DNA of 59,442 nt from Nocardia wallacei (GCF_029868745.1 NZ_JARWOP010000163.1:1-59442), one strand, 5' to 3'. Positions 36,599 to 45,909 are shown, counted from the first letter of the stretch. Numbers and translations: made by a program. The notes: generated by a model not told the origin, from the sequence alone.

Positions 36599-38281
36599 TC
36601 ATTTTCGATTCGCGGGCGGGGCGCCCGCCGCCTCGGCCTGCAGCGTCGCCCGGTGCGCGAGGGCGAGATGTTCGCGGGTCTTCACGGTGTCGGGATGGTC
36701 CGGGCCGAGGACCCGCTCGCGATCGGCGAGGGTGCGGGTGAACTCGTCGACCGCGTCGGCGTAGCGGTCCGCCTCGAAGTACGAGCAGGCCAGGTTGCTA
36801 CGGGCGAGGATGGTGAGCGGATGCCCGTCGCCCAGCAGCCGCTGCCGGTCGGTGAGCACGCGGAGATAGAGCTCGATGGATTCGTCGCGCCGACCCAGCC
36901 GCTCGTAGGCGAGCGCCAGATTGCCGCGGGCGCGCAGCGTCGCCGGATGGTCCGTGCCCAGCGCCCGCTCCGCGGTGTCGACCGCCTGCTCGGAGAGTTC
37001 GGCGGCCTCGGCGACCCGCCCGGCCTCCAGATGATCGTCGGCTACCGCCGCCAGCGAGTCGATCGTCTCCGGATGGTCGGCGCCGAGCGTGCGCTCGCGG
37101 ACGGCGAGGCTGTGCTGGTTCAGCTCGGCGGCCTCCTCGACGCGGCCCGCCTCGCGCATCGCGAGGGCCAGGCTGTCGTAGGTGGCGAGGGTGTCCGGGT
37201 CCTCCGCGCCGAGCACGCGTTCGGAGTCGGCGAGGGTGCGCTTGTAGAGGGCGATCGCCTCCGGCAGCCGGTCCGCCTGGCGGTAGGCCATGGCCAGATT
37301 GTGCCGGGCCGCAAGGGTATTGCGATGTTCGTACCCGAAGACCCGCTCACTGTCGGTGAGTGTGCGCTCGTACAGGTCGATCGCCTCGCGCAGGCGGCCG
37401 ACGCGGCGGTATCCGCGGGCCAGCTTGGTGCGGAAGTTGAGCGTGTCGACGTCGTCGGAGCCCAGCACGCTCTCGCCGTCGGCGAGCACCCGCTCATAGA
37501 GGTCGTTGGACTCGGTCACCCGGCCCGCGTCGTAGTAGGCGCGGGCGAGATCGCCCGCGGCGACCAGAGTGTCGCGGTGCGACGGCCCGTGTGCCCGTTC
37601 CCGGTCGGCGACGATGCGCTCGTGCAGAGCGATGAGTCCGGCGTGCCGCCCGATGACCGTCTCCGCGGCCGACGCGTCGCCTGCGGCCTGATGCTCGATG
37701 GTAGAAGCGGGTTCGTCCGATGCCGCATCGGTGCTGGAGGTGTTGTCGGATGCCGTACCTGTGTTGGAGGTCGCGTCGGATGCCGTACCCGTGTTGGAGG
37801 TCGCGTCGGATGCCGTACCCGTGCTGGCGGTCGCGTCGAATGCCGTACCCGCGCTGGACGTCGCATCGGATGCCGCACTCGTGCTGGGGGTTTCGTTGTC
37901 GGCGGGGGTTGCCGGGGCGGTGCTGATGGCGTGCGGGATGGGCTCGGTCGGTGCCTCCTCGGTGACCGGCTTCGGCTCCGCGGCAGCGGGTTGCCCAGGC
38001 GCGTCGGCCGCCACTGCTGCCCCTGTCGCCGGGGACAGCGTGAGTTTCACTGTGTGCGTGGTGGTTCCGCCCGGCAGCAGGGTGTTTGCTCCGACCACCC
38101 AGAAGCGCGGTTCGCGGTTGTCGGCGTCGGTATCGATCAACAGTTGACACGTCAGGTCGATGGTAGTGGGCTCGAAATCGATGGCCTCGAACGGACGTAT
38201 CGCTGCCAGCTGGGTCGACAGTGCGGCAACGACGTCGGTGAGCGGCAGTGCTCCGACGAGCCCTTTTCCGCTGTCCGGCAT
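36599..38281 (-). CDS. Trypco2-TPR protein
   Basis: Encodes 560 residues. Residues about 1-85 match the trypsin-co-occurring domain 2 ([17 protein letters not shown], then [15 protein letters not shown] and [14 protein letters not shown], then KLTLSP). A Thr/Ala/Ser linker follows with a 10-residue tandem repeat ([10 protein letters not shown]). From about residue 185 come about nine tetratricopeptide repeats of the kinesin-light-chain/NB-ARC type (spaced [29 protein letters not shown]). Trypco domains were described in NTPase-based conflict/signalling systems in multicellular bacteria, but no NTPase or protease is adjacent here. GAGGGG before the ATG. Confidence 0.75.
   Translation of the reverse strand: MPDSGKGLVGALPLTDVVAALSTQLAAIRPFEAIDFEPTTIDLTCQLLIDTDADNREPRFWVVGANTLLPGGTTTHTVKLTLSPATGAAVAADAPGQPAAAEPKPVTEEAPTEPIPHAISTAPATPADNETPSTSAASDATSSAGTAFDATASTGTASDATSNTGTASDATSNTGTASDNTSSTDAASDEPASTIEHQAAGDASAAETVIGRHAGLIALHERIVADRERAHGPSHRDTLVAAGDLARAYYDAGRVTESNDLYERVLADGESVLGSDDVDTLNFRTKLARGYRRVGRLREAIDLYERTLTDSERVFGYEHRNTLAARHNLAMAYRQADRLPEAIALYKRTLADSERVLGAEDPDTLATYDSLALAMREAGRVEEAAELNQHSLAVRERTLGADHPETIDSLAAVADDHLEAGRVAEAAELSEQAVDTAERALGTDHPATLRARGNLALAYERLGRRDESIELYLRVLTDRQRLLGDGHPLTILARSNLACSYFEADRYADAVDEFTRTLADRERVLGPDHPDTVKTREHLALAHRATLQAEAAGAPPANRK
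37711..37890 (-). repeat. 30-bp coding tandem repeat
   Basis: Six units of 30 bp in register (37741, 37771, 37801, 37831 and 37861 start units; the first, from 37711, is degenerate). On the + strand each unit contains TCGGATGCCGTACCCGTG. Each encodes ten residues of the linker between the Trypco2 domain and the TPR repeats. Unit sequence is nearly identical, so recent slippage is likely. Confidence 0.85.
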
Positions 38282-38506
38282 GGTGATTCCCCTCGGGAGC
38301 GCGTATGAACCACCGCCGCGAGGCGGCTCCTCCGATCGTACGGTTCCCCGCCGGCACTTCCACACGGTAGTGGTGAGCGTGGCACCGGAGGGGCAGTATA
38401 CGGGCAGCGCGCCGTGAAACATCTTGCCCCGCAGGGCCATGCGCAGTTGCCCGGCCCCGGGAAAGCCGTCGGTATCGAGAAGCCGGGCAATCACCTGCGG
38501 TCGGGA

Positions 38507-38878
38507 TCAGACCTCCAGGCTCTCCTCGATGTTCTTGAGCCGATGCCGGGCCATCGCGAGATTCGCTCGCCCCCGGTCCAGCGCGAGATAGAGGAACAGG
38601 CCCTTGGATTTACGGCCGGTCATCGGCCGGATGATGTGGTACTGGCCGGACAGCGAGATGAGGATGTCCTCGATCTCCTCGTTGAGTTCGAGCTGCTCGA
38701 TGGTGCGCATCTTGGCGCGGACCACCTCGGTGTTGCCGGCCGCGGCGACCTGCAGGTCCAGGCTCTTGGAGCTGCCCAGCATGCCGAGCGGCATACCGCT
38801 GTTGTAGTCGACGACCGCGGCGCCGACCGCACCGTCGATCACCATCATGTCCTTCAGCGCGAGATCCAGATTGGACAC
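38507..38878 (-). CDS. roadblock/LC7-like protein 1
   Basis: Encodes 123 residues, one alpha/beta roadblock-like domain: KDMMVIDGAVGAAVVDYNSG, the helix AAAGNTEVVRAKMRTIEQL, the strand ILISLSGQYHIIRPM and the C-terminal helix NLAMARHRLKNIEESL. Roadblock proteins bind small Ras-like GTPases of the MglA type or each other. GTG start with AAAGGAAC upstream; the frame remains open upstream, but that part is Arg-rich. Eleven bases after the next roadblock gene of the same operon. Confidence 0.75.
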   Translation of the reverse strand: MSNLDLALKDMMVIDGAVGAAVVDYNSGMPLGMLGSSKSLDLQVAAAGNTEVVRAKMRTIEQLELNEEIEDILISLSGQYHIIRPMTGRKSKGLFLYLALDRGRANLAMARHRLKNIEESLEV

Positions 38879-38889
38879 GTTCGTTCCTT

Positions 38890-39381
38890 TCACTCGGTGT
38901 TGAACGCCTCGTGGTTGCCGAGGTCGTTCGTTGTCGCCGCCAGATGGTCGGCGATCGCGCGGGCGACCGGCCGCGACTCCAGATGGAGACGGCCGACGTT
39001 CACCTCCGGGCCCGCGAGCACTGTCAACGCCGTCCAGCTCGCCGCGTAGATCACCACGTATCCGCTGGTGCCGTGCAGCACGACCTCGCGGAAACCGCCA
39101 CCGTGCGCGGTGGTGACCATCCGATAGGACAGCGCCAGTTGTGAGGCCGACAGCGCGGCCATCCCGCTCGGCTCGATCTCCGCGGGCAACGCGTGTGCGA
39201 TCAGCAGTCCGTCGCCCGAGGCCACCAGCGCGCCGGTCAGCCGGGGGACGCGGTCGCACAGCCCTTTCAATTCGGTTTGCACCAGCGCGTTCGGCTCGGG
39301 TCCGGACATCCCCGCCTTGGTCATCCCCACCTTGGTCAACCTTCCAATCACATTGCCGAGCAGTCTTTTCCGCACGGTCAC
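38890..39381 (-). CDS. roadblock/LC7-like protein 2
   Basis: Encodes 163 residues. After a basic, helical N-terminus (VTVRKRLLGNVIGRLTKVGM) comes a roadblock domain: LVQTELKGLCDRVPRLTGAL, VASGDGLLIAHALP, the helix MAALSASQLALSYRMV and a strand pair with YVVIYAASWTALTVLAGP. The GTG start overlaps the stop of the upstream DUF4388-like gene, with GGAGG eight bases upstream. Likely interacts with the other roadblock proteins of the cluster. Confidence 0.75.
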   Translation of the reverse strand: MTVRKRLLGNVIGRLTKVGMTKAGMSGPEPNALVQTELKGLCDRVPRLTGALVASGDGLLIAHALPAEIEPSGMAALSASQLALSYRMVTTAHGGGFREVVLHGTSGYVVIYAASWTALTVLAGPEVNVGRLHLESRPVARAIADHLAATTNDLGNHEAFNTE

Positions 39382-40166
39382 GCAAGCTCCTCCAACGCCG
39401 CCCGTAGCCGGACGAGTACGTCTCGGTCGACCGGCTGCCAGCGGTCCCGGGCGGCGACCGTGGCGTTGGACGGCACGCGGCGCCGCAGCGGCGGTGCGTG
39501 CCGGGGCGGATCCTGGCGCAGCGGTTCGGGCGCCGGTTCGGCGACCATGACCGGTGGCTCGACCAGTCCGGCCGCGGTCAGCTCGCGCACCGCCGTCAGG
39601 CATCCGAAGGTGGTGCGGCCGAGGTCGCGGGCGATCGCGCAGACGTGCCGCCGGGTGTCCGCGGCGGCCAGCACCTCGATCTGCCCGGCGGTCAGCACGA
39701 CCCGCCGTCGGCGGACGTGGCGGACCGGAACCACGGGGTAGCTGTCGACCCACCCGGCCGGCCACGGGCCGATATCCGGATCACCGCGGCGCTCCACCTC
39801 GTGCACCAGCGCCCCCGGCGTGATGCGACAGACCGGGGCGAGCCAATGTGGCGGCGCCGGACGGAATTTGGCGACGGTCGGCGCCGCCAGCAGGAAGTAG
39901 GCGGCGTCGAACACCGACAGCAGGGCCAGCACCTCCAACCGCGGAAGCTTCAGCAGCCGTGCGGGATCACCGGATTCGGCGGCGTGCCAGTCCGCTGCGG
40001 TGGCGCCCGACTCCGCCAGCAGCCGGTCCAGGCCGGTCGTGCGCCGGCAGGCGGCGTACGTCACGCAGCCCTCGGTGAGATGGAACGCGTCGTCGCCGAC
40101 TCGCAGCACCCCGGTTCGCTTCTCCTTCTCCAATTGCCGTAGTACGACTGCGAGTTCAACACTCAT
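39378..40166 (-). CDS. DUF4388-like N-domain plus winged-helix protein
   Basis: Encodes 262 residues. The N-terminal 55 (VVLRQLEKEKRTGVLRVGDD, then LTEGCVTYAAC and LDRLLAESG) resemble the PatA/DUF4388 type sensing domain found with bacterial signalling proteins. The C-terminal half has a winged-helix-like stretch (GQIEVLAAADTRRHVCAIAR, then AVRELTAAGLV) and a Pro/Arg-rich tail. A protein of the same plan is encoded divergently at 41322. Start at the ATG at 40166; overlaps both neighbours. Confidence 0.6.
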   Translation of the reverse strand: MSVELAVVLRQLEKEKRTGVLRVGDDAFHLTEGCVTYAACRRTTGLDRLLAESGATAADWHAAESGDPARLLKLPRLEVLALLSVFDAAYFLLAAPTVAKFRPAPPHWLAPVCRITPGALVHEVERRGDPDIGPWPAGWVDSYPVVPVRHVRRRRVVLTAGQIEVLAAADTRRHVCAIARDLGRTTFGCLTAVRELTAAGLVEPPVMVAEPAPEPLRQDPPRHAPPLRRRVPSNATVAARDRWQPVDRDVLVRLRAALEELA

Positions 40167-40632
40167 GCCCGGTGAGTTCCGCGAGAATGCCGCGCAGCCG
40201 GAAGCGCGCCATGGCCAGGTTCCCGGTCTCGTCGTCGAACCGGACGTGTACGAACAGCCGTCCCTCGAAGTCACCCTCTACCAAATTCAGCAGGTGATAC
40301 CCGCGCGGGCCGCAGACGACGAGTTCGGTGATGTCGTCGTCGTGGCCGTCGGCCAGTGCCGGGCATTCGAGTACGGCGCGCACCACGTCGGTGGTGGCCG
40401 CGGCGTTCTCGTGCTCGTCCAGTCGGCCGTGCCGGCCGGCCGCGGCGATCGCCAGGCCGCTCGCGCCGTCCACCAGCGTCACGCCTATGGCGCCAGGAAT
40501 GCCGATGATTTTTTCCAGGCAGCCCTCAATACCGATCAACGTGCCACCGATTGTCAGATTGGATTCAGGAATCTCGACGCTACACAGCGTCGCTGTGGGT
40601 TGTACAGAAGAATCGTGGAAAATATTTAGCAA
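40156..40632 (-). CDS. roadblock/LC7-like protein 3
   Basis: Encodes up to 158 residues. The roadblock core is GCLEKIIGIPGAIGVTLVDG, GLAIAAAG, then TTDVVRAVLE, ITELVVCGPRGYHLLN and NLAMARFRLRGILAEL. The first codon of the frame is TTG (40632) without a clear ribosome-binding site, and the first 30 residues are not conserved-looking, so the true start may be downstream. First gene of the minus-strand roadblock operon. Confidence 0.7.
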   Translation of the reverse strand: MLNIFHDSSVQPTATLCSVEIPESNLTIGGTLIGIEGCLEKIIGIPGAIGVTLVDGASGLAIAAAGRHGRLDEHENAAATTDVVRAVLECPALADGHDDDITELVVCGPRGYHLLNLVEGDFEGRLFVHVRFDDETGNLAMARFRLRGILAELTGHEC

Positions 40633-41178
40633 ATCAGAAGTCGATAATGGTACCTATCGGTATTCATTGCTGTGTGGAGTTCTTGTGCAGTCGGTGGAGT
40701 GTCGGAGTGTGATGTCCGTGCGGAAGATTGTTTCAATTCTGACGGTGTAATAGATTCGTGGCGGTCGGTTGTTTTACGGCGTGTCGAATCGCCGTGTGGT
40801 CGCCCGGTCGGTTGGTCGATGTGTGCGGTCGTGGCGGGCGCTGTCGGGTTCTCCGCGTAACGGACCGGTTGGCTCGGCTTTGTCTGCAACGTGGCAGGTT
40901 AAGCGCACTTGACTCGCAAAGTCGCAGGTACGGGCGCACGCCGGATAGCGTTGGGACCGCTCATCAGGGCCGGATGCGGGTGCTCGGCGCGCGATTCGAG
41001 CGAAGGCTGCGGGAATTTTGCGCATGAGGTTGCTCTAAATGTTTCGGACTGTCAGGATGTGGGTGTGCGCCGACCGGGTTGGACGGGTCGTCGTAGCTCA
41101 GTGGGAATTCGAAAGACAATCGACTATTCCAGGAACACTATTGCCATCCCTATGTGAAATCCGGCGACTATTACCCTG
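40633..41178. other. divergent region between the two roadblock operons
   Basis: No convincing gene is present in the 689 bases between 40632 and 41322; the right-hand part, 41179-41278, is listed separately. At 40642-40659 an inverted repeat CGATA-N8-TATCG centred on GGTACC lies 10-27 bases upstream of the minus-strand operon start and could be an operator. At 41091-41102 TCGTAGCTCAGT resembles a tRNA D-arm, but no tRNA can be folded around it. GC is lower near 40600-40760. Confidence 0.5.
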
Positions 41179-41278
41179 CTCCGGTTGCCTCCCGGCAAAT
41201 CGCTGAAACTCAACCGGAGAAGATCTCAGCAGTCACGACCACGCCGGATGAACGGTCCGGCGGGTCGTGATTCTGCTG
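41179..41278 (+). promoter_or_regulatory. two consecutive stem-loops in the leader of the + strand roadblock operon
   Basis: CTCCGGTTG (41179-41187) pairs perfectly with CAACCGGAG (41211-41219). Immediately after, a long interrupted stem joins CAGCAG-T-CACGACC-A-CGCCGG (41227-41248) with CCGGCG-GGTCGTG-ATT-CTGCTG (41257-41278), 19 pairs around a loop of about 8 bases. They end 43 bases before the ATG at 41322. Confidence 0.5.
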
Positions 41279-41321
41279 CCATGGGATTTCCGACTGCTTC
41301 TCCCTCCGTGGAGTTCGAATC

Positions 41322-42191
41322 ATGACGACCGGTTCTTTCGCCGCGCCGGCCCGGCTGCCTGCCCACGGCCGGCGGGCGGCCCAGGAGGTGGCTCGCGAAT
41401 TGACGACGGCGTTCGCGGCCGCACGCACCGGGGACCTGCACGTCTCCGGCGATCCGGGCGGCCGGCTGCGAGTCGTTCGCGGGTGTGTCGTCGCGGTCGG
41501 CACCGCGGGCGCTCCCGGAATCTCCGAGTTGCTGGCGCGCCCCGGCCGGAAGGCGCCGGGGGAGGCCGAGCGTCGGGCGCTCGAGGTGGTCGCGGCGCTG
41601 GACGGCGCGTTCGCGATCGCCTCGGGCTGGATCGACGGCTGCTACTGGACCTCCGAGATCGACCTGTCTCCGTCGCCGGCCGGTGCTGTCACGACGCGGC
41701 AGCTCGCCGGTATCGAGGCGGACAAGTTGGCTGTGGAGACCGAGCGCAGGCTGCGGGCCCTGGCCGGCAGCCGGGTGTCGCCGCATCGAAACCGCTTGGC
41801 GCGCACCGAACGTGGCGACACACTGCTCCGTGACTGCCCCGCCGGGCAGCGGCGGGAGGTGCTGCTCCGAGTGGACGGGCGGCACCGTTGTCGTGACATC
41901 GCGTTCGCGCTGGGTCGCGGCCTCTACCCGGTCACCGTCGAGGTCTCCCGGTTGCTGGCGGAGCGGGCGCTGACGGTGCCGCGCGACGCGGGCGGTCCTG
42001 CCGCCGTGCGGCCGGTACCGAGCGACCTGCCCCGAATCACGCTGCCGCGCCGGCGGCGCGGCGCGAGCGGCATCAATGAGCTGTATCCGCCTGGCGCCCA
42101 GAGACTTCCGGCCCTGGCCGGAAGCGAACGTCAACCAGAAGACCGCCGCAACGGCGGACGGCAGAGAGGATGCGATGAACGCACCGAGTAA
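41322..42191 (+). CDS. DUF4388-like / winged-helix protein, second copy
   Basis: Encodes 289 residues with the same plan as 39378-40166. The N-terminal part has ARTGDLHVSGDPGGRLRVVR with GCVVAVGTAG and ISELLARPG. The middle has a helical region, and a winged-helix-like segment follows (RHRCRDIAFALGRGLYPVTV, then SRLLAERAL). The C-terminal 50 residues are basic and disordered. It is the first gene of the + strand roadblock operon and overlaps the next gene by 17 bases. The role is not established; a phosphorylation- or ligand-dependent adaptor is a guess. Confidence 0.55.
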   Translation: MTTGSFAAPARLPAHGRRAAQEVARELTTAFAAARTGDLHVSGDPGGRLRVVRGCVVAVGTAGAPGISELLARPGRKAPGEAERRALEVVAALDGAFAIASGWIDGCYWTSEIDLSPSPAGAVTTRQLAGIEADKLAVETERRLRALAGSRVSPHRNRLARTERGDTLLRDCPAGQRREVLLRVDGRHRCRDIAFALGRGLYPVTVEVSRLLAERALTVPRDAGGPAAVRPVPSDLPRITLPRRRRGASGINELYPPGAQRLPALAGSERQPEDRRNGGRQRGCDERTE

Positions 42192-42612
42192 CAACAGTCC
42201 CGGCAGCATGACCGACCGAATCGGCGCGCTGGTCAAGACGCTGGGAGCCGAGGTGCCGGAGTGCATAGCGTCCGGCGCGATCGATATGTCCACCGGCATG
42301 CTCCTGGCGGTGCAGACCGTGGACAACCATCCCGCCGAGGTGCTCGATTTGCTGGCGGCGGCGACGCTGGAGCTGTTCCAGGGGCGCAATGTCGTGATGA
42401 TCGAGGAGATCTGGAAGGAGCGCCGGGGAGTTCGCAGCGATGCGCACTACTTCCAGGAGATCCTGGTCAACAGTGACAATCTCGCGCACCTGTTCGTCCG
42501 CGTCGAGGGCCGTGACGACGTCGTGGTGGTGGTCGTCTGCCGCAAGTCCGCCAACGTGGGAATGCTGATGGCCCAGGCCAGAAGGGTCGTGCGGGACGTC
42601 GGGCGATTGTGA
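42175..42612 (+). CDS. roadblock/LC7-like protein 4
   Basis: Encodes 145 residues. After an Asn/Ser-rich start comes RIGALVKTLGAEVPECIASG, the helix EVLDLLAAATLELFQGRNVV, the strand HYFQEILVNSDNLAHLFVRV and VVVVVVCRKSANVGMLMAQA, a roadblock-like arrangement related to proteins 1 and 3. Start is the ATG with AGAGAGGAT upstream, inside the end of the preceding gene. Confidence 0.65.
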   Translation: MNAPSNNSPGSMTDRIGALVKTLGAEVPECIASGAIDMSTGMLLAVQTVDNHPAEVLDLLAAATLELFQGRNVVMIEEIWKERRGVRSDAHYFQEILVNSDNLAHLFVRVEGRDDVVVVVVCRKSANVGMLMAQARRVVRDVGRL

Positions 42613-42656
42613 GGAGCGGAGTGCGGGTGGTCTCGCGGCCGCCCGCATCCGCGTAC

Positions 42657-43112
42657 TCAGCCGACGCCGGTCCCGATCGGCGCGACGATCACCGACTTGG
42701 TGACCTGGCTGGTGGCGATCACCGTCGAGGGCGAATCTTCCAGTGCCGCAGTGGCGGTCACGAAGGCGACGGCGCGGCCGCGCTTCACCAGTTCGCCGTA
42801 GACGAGCACCCACACGTCGCGGGGCGCCGCCCGGACGAACTGGGTGGAGATGGCATGGGTCACGGCATGCTCACCGGGCCCGAGCGTCGGTGCCACCGCC
42901 AGATATCCGGCGAGTTCGATGATGGCGTTGAGCGCACCGGCGTGCAGGGTGCCCGCGGGAGTCACCGCCAGGCCGCGCACCGGAAACCGCACGCCCGCAG
43001 TCGGATCCTCGGCATCGATCAGCTCGGCGCCGAGCGCGTGTTGCAGGCCGACCAGCAGCGCGGCGTCCGCCCGCGCCCGCAGCTCACCGTCATCGACGAC
43101 GTCGGAAGACAC
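42657..43112 (-). CDS. hotdog-fold (PaaI-type) thioesterase
   Basis: Encodes 151 residues. The hotdog fold is marked by VTPAGTLHAGALNAIIELAG, followed by HAISTQFVRAAPRDVWVLVY. The family hydrolyses acyl-CoA thioesters. Here the His of TLHAGAL is the expected catalytic-region residue. Convergent with the roadblock operon, 44 bases away. Substrate unknown. Confidence 0.75.
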   Translation of the reverse strand: MSSDVVDDGELRARADAALLVGLQHALGAELIDAEDPTAGVRFPVRGLAVTPAGTLHAGALNAIIELAGYLAVAPTLGPGEHAVTHAISTQFVRAAPRDVWVLVYGELVKRGRAVAFVTATAALEDSPSTVIATSQVTKSVIVAPIGTGVG

Positions 43113-43471
43113 GGCCGCAGCCTAACGCGAACCTCGGGTCCGTGAGTGTGAACATTTCGGGAAGAAGGTGCGAGCGTTGGGAGAACGGGCTCGCCTGCTC
43201 GGCACGTTGCCTCGCGCGGAGGTACTTGCGGGTTGCCGAGTAGACGGCGGCGGGTGATCAGGTCACGCCCGCTCCACCGCCGGCGCAGGGATCCCTTTGG
43301 CCGCAAAGTTGTCGGACGCCGCGGATATTGTCGGCGCAAGGCATCTCGACCGGTGCCGTCCGCGGCAGGCGAATTCGCCGGTTCGCGGCGGGAATGCGCG
43401 GGCGTGGCGCCGGGTTGGTGAGTTCATATCCGGGCGGCTCGGGCCGTGCGGCTGACGAAGGGATCGCACCC
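43113..43471. other. gap upstream of the SGNH hydrolase
   Basis: No gene is supported in these 359 bases. The SGNH frame stays open to 43328, but that part is Arg/Gly-rich and precedes the signal peptide. A perfect 12-bp palindrome GGCGAATTCGCC at 43368-43379 is the only clear signal, and it may be chance. Confidence 0.5.
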
Positions 43472-44704
43472 GTGCGTGCTGTGAGTGTTGTCGCCGCGAT
43501 CATCGCGGTCGTACTGGGACTGTCCGGAGGGGCGACGGCCGCACCGGCAGCGGGCTGGGAAGCGGTGTGGGCGACCGCGCCGATGCGCGCGTCGGAGAGC
43601 TTCGCGCCCAACTGGTCCGAACAGGGCTTCGCGAATCAGACTGTGCGGCAGGAGATCCGGGTAAGCAGCGGCGGCCCGGCACTGCGGATCCGGCTGTCCA
43701 ACGCGTACGGCACGCAGCCGCTGGAAGTGACCGGAGCGACCCTCGCCCGGACGGCCGGTGCCGCCTCGGTGCGGCCGGAAACCTTGCAGCACTTGACCGT
43801 CGGGCTGAATCGCACATTCACAGTCGCCCCCGGCACGGAAATCGCCACCGACCCTCTGGTATTCGCGGTCTCGCCGCTGGAATCACTGACCGTCACTCTG
43901 TATTTCGCCCGGCCGACCGGCCCGGCCACCTACCACGCGCAGGCGTTGAACACCACGTACCGCGCGAACGGCGACCACCGCGCCGACGGCCCGGCCGATG
44001 CGTTCGCCGAGACCTCGCAGTCCTACTACTACCTCTCCGGGGTGGAGACCGCCGCGCTCCCGCGCACGTCGGGCGTGGTCCTGTTCGGTGACTCGATCAC
44101 CGACGGCTACGGCGCGACGCCGGACGCGCGCAACACTTACCCCGACGAGCTCGCCGAGCAACTCACCGCACACGGCACCCCGCGCCCGCTGCTGAACCTG
44201 GGCATCGGCGGCAACCGCGTCACGGTCGACTCGCCGCGCCTGGGCGACAGCGCGCTGACCCGGTTCCACCGCGACGTGCTCGCCCAACCGGGCGTCGGCA
44301 CGGTCGTCATCCTGGAGGGCATCAACGACATCGGTCTCAGCGGCGGCGGTGACCCGGTCGGCGCACCCTTCCCGGTCGTGTCCGCCGAGCAACTCATCGA
44401 CGGCCACCGGGAGCTGATCCGGCAGGCCAGAGTCGCAGGCATCCGGGTGATCGGCACTACCCTGCTGCCGTTCGCGAGCTCGGACTACTACACCGCCGAC
44501 CGCGAAGCCGTCCGCCAGGCCGTCAACGCCTGGATTCGCACCTCAGGGGAGTACGACGCGGTCGTGGACCTCGACGCCGCCCTCGCCGACCCGGCCGACC
44601 CCGCCCGCCTGGATCCCCGCTTCGACGTCGGTGACCATCTGCATCCCAACGACGCCGGATACGCGGCAATGGCCGACGCCATCGGCCCGCGCCTGCCCGC
44701 GTAG
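43472..44704 (+). CDS. secreted SGNH/GDSL esterase
   Basis: Encodes 410 residues with a signal peptide (VRAVSVVAAIIAVVLGLSGG, cleavage after ATA or nearby). An N-terminal beta-sandwich-like part is followed by the SGNH domain: block I VVLFGDSITDGYG (catalytic Ser), block II NLGIGGNRV, block III ILEGINDIG and block V DVGDHLHPND (catalytic Asp/His). Exported esterase or lipase, possibly acting on cell-wall lipids. Start GTG with GAAGGGATC upstream. Twelve bases before ychF. Confidence 0.85.
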   Translation: MRAVSVVAAIIAVVLGLSGGATAAPAAGWEAVWATAPMRASESFAPNWSEQGFANQTVRQEIRVSSGGPALRIRLSNAYGTQPLEVTGATLARTAGAASVRPETLQHLTVGLNRTFTVAPGTEIATDPLVFAVSPLESLTVTLYFARPTGPATYHAQALNTTYRANGDHRADGPADAFAETSQSYYYLSGVETAALPRTSGVVLFGDSITDGYGATPDARNTYPDELAEQLTAHGTPRPLLNLGIGGNRVTVDSPRLGDSALTRFHRDVLAQPGVGTVVILEGINDIGLSGGGDPVGAPFPVVSAEQLIDGHRELIRQARVAGIRVIGTTLLPFASSDYYTADREAVRQAVNAWIRTSGEYDAVVDLDAALADPADPARLDPRFDVGDHLHPNDAGYAAMADAIGPRLPA

Positions 44705-44716
44705 ACTCTGCTTCTC

Positions 44717-45811
44717 GTGAGTCTCACCCTCGGTATCGTCGGCCTGCCCAACGTCGGAAAATCGACGCTGTTCAACGCGCTGACCAAGAACGACGTGCTG
44801 GCGGCGAACTACCCGTTCGCCACCATCGAGCCGAACGTCGGGGTGGTGCCGCTGCCCGATCCGAGACTGGACAAGCTGGCCGAGATCTTCGGCTCCGCGC
44901 GCATCCTCCCCGCCACGGTGTCGTTCGTCGATATCGCCGGGATCGTGAAGGGCGCCTCCGAGGGCGCGGGCCTGGGCAACAAGTTTTTGGCCAACATCCG
45001 CGAGGCCGACGCCATCTGCCAGGTGGTCCGCGTCTTCGCCGACGACGACGTGGTGCACGTCGACGGCCGCGTCGACCCGCTCGCCGACATCGAGGTCATC
45101 GAGACCGAGCTGATCCTCGCCGACCTGCAGACCCTGGAGAAGTCCGTCCCGCGCCTGGAGAAGGAAGCCAAGGTCAAGAAGGACCGCAAGCCGGCCTACG
45201 AGGCGGCGAAGGCAGCCCAGGACGTCCTCGACGAGGGCAACACCCTGTTCTCCGTCCGCGACAAACTCGACACCGACCTCCTGCGCGAACTCTCCCTCCT
45301 CACCATCAAGCCGTTCCTCTACGTCTTCAACGCCGACGAATCCGTCCTCACCGACGAAGCTCGCGTCACCGAACTAAAAACGGCCGTAGCCCCCGCCGAC
45401 GCCGTCTTCCTCGACGCCAAGGTAGAAGCCGAACTCCTCGAACTGGACGACGAGTCCGCCGCCGAACTCCTCGAATCCATCGGCCAATCCGAACCCGGCC
45501 TACACGCCCTCGCCCGAGCCGGCTTCCACACCCTCGGCCTCCAGACCTACCTCACCGCCGGCCCCAAGGAAGCCCGAGCCTGGACCATCCACCAAGGCGA
45601 CACCGCACCCAAGGCCGCAGGAGTCATCCACACCGACTTCGAGCGGGGGTTCATCAAGGCCGAGGTCGTGGGGTACGACGATCTGGTAGCGGCGGGGTCG
45701 ATGGCCGCGGCGAAGGCAGCGGGGAAGGTGCGGATGGAGGGGAAGGATTATGTGATGTCGGATGGGGATGTGGTGGAGTTCCGTACCGGATTAGCGTCTG
45801 GGAAGAAGTAG
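44717..45811 (+). CDS. ychF: redox-regulated ATPase YchF with exchanged C-terminus
   Basis: Encodes 364 residues of the Obg-like, ATP-preferring P-loop family: [13 protein letters not shown] (G1), [12 protein letters not shown] (switch II), the long helical hairpin, then FLYVFNADE and a TGS domain. Codons up to about 45640 nearly all end in C, but from GAGCGGGGG at 45641 they switch to GGG, GAT, GCG and TAT. The protein ends [11 protein letters not shown] where YchF normally ends FxFNV. A diverged tail ending EFRFNV lies at 50645-50789. The C-terminus therefore seems to have been replaced by incoming DNA. GTG start. Confidence 0.93.
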   Translation: MSLTLGIVGLPNVGKSTLFNALTKNDVLAANYPFATIEPNVGVVPLPDPRLDKLAEIFGSARILPATVSFVDIAGIVKGASEGAGLGNKFLANIREADAICQVVRVFADDDVVHVDGRVDPLADIEVIETELILADLQTLEKSVPRLEKEAKVKKDRKPAYEAAKAAQDVLDEGNTLFSVRDKLDTDLLRELSLLTIKPFLYVFNADESVLTDEARVTELKTAVAPADAVFLDAKVEAELLELDDESAAELLESIGQSEPGLHALARAGFHTLGLQTYLTAGPKEARAWTIHQGDTAPKAAGVIHTDFERGFIKAEVVGYDDLVAAGSMAAAKAAGKVRMEGKDYVMSDGDVVEFRTGLASGKK

Positions 45812-45909
45812 CAGGCTGCTACCTGGGAAGCTGAGATGCGGGTAGAGGGTGCGATGACGCGCGCGTACTCCGCGCCTGTTTGCCTTGTGAGCCGAATCTT
45901 TGGGCAAAG

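Noticed and set aside
41084..41110. tRNA gene suggested by GTAGCTCAGTGG-like D-arm text
   Set aside because: No acceptor stem, anticodon arm or T-arm can be formed from the flanking bases.
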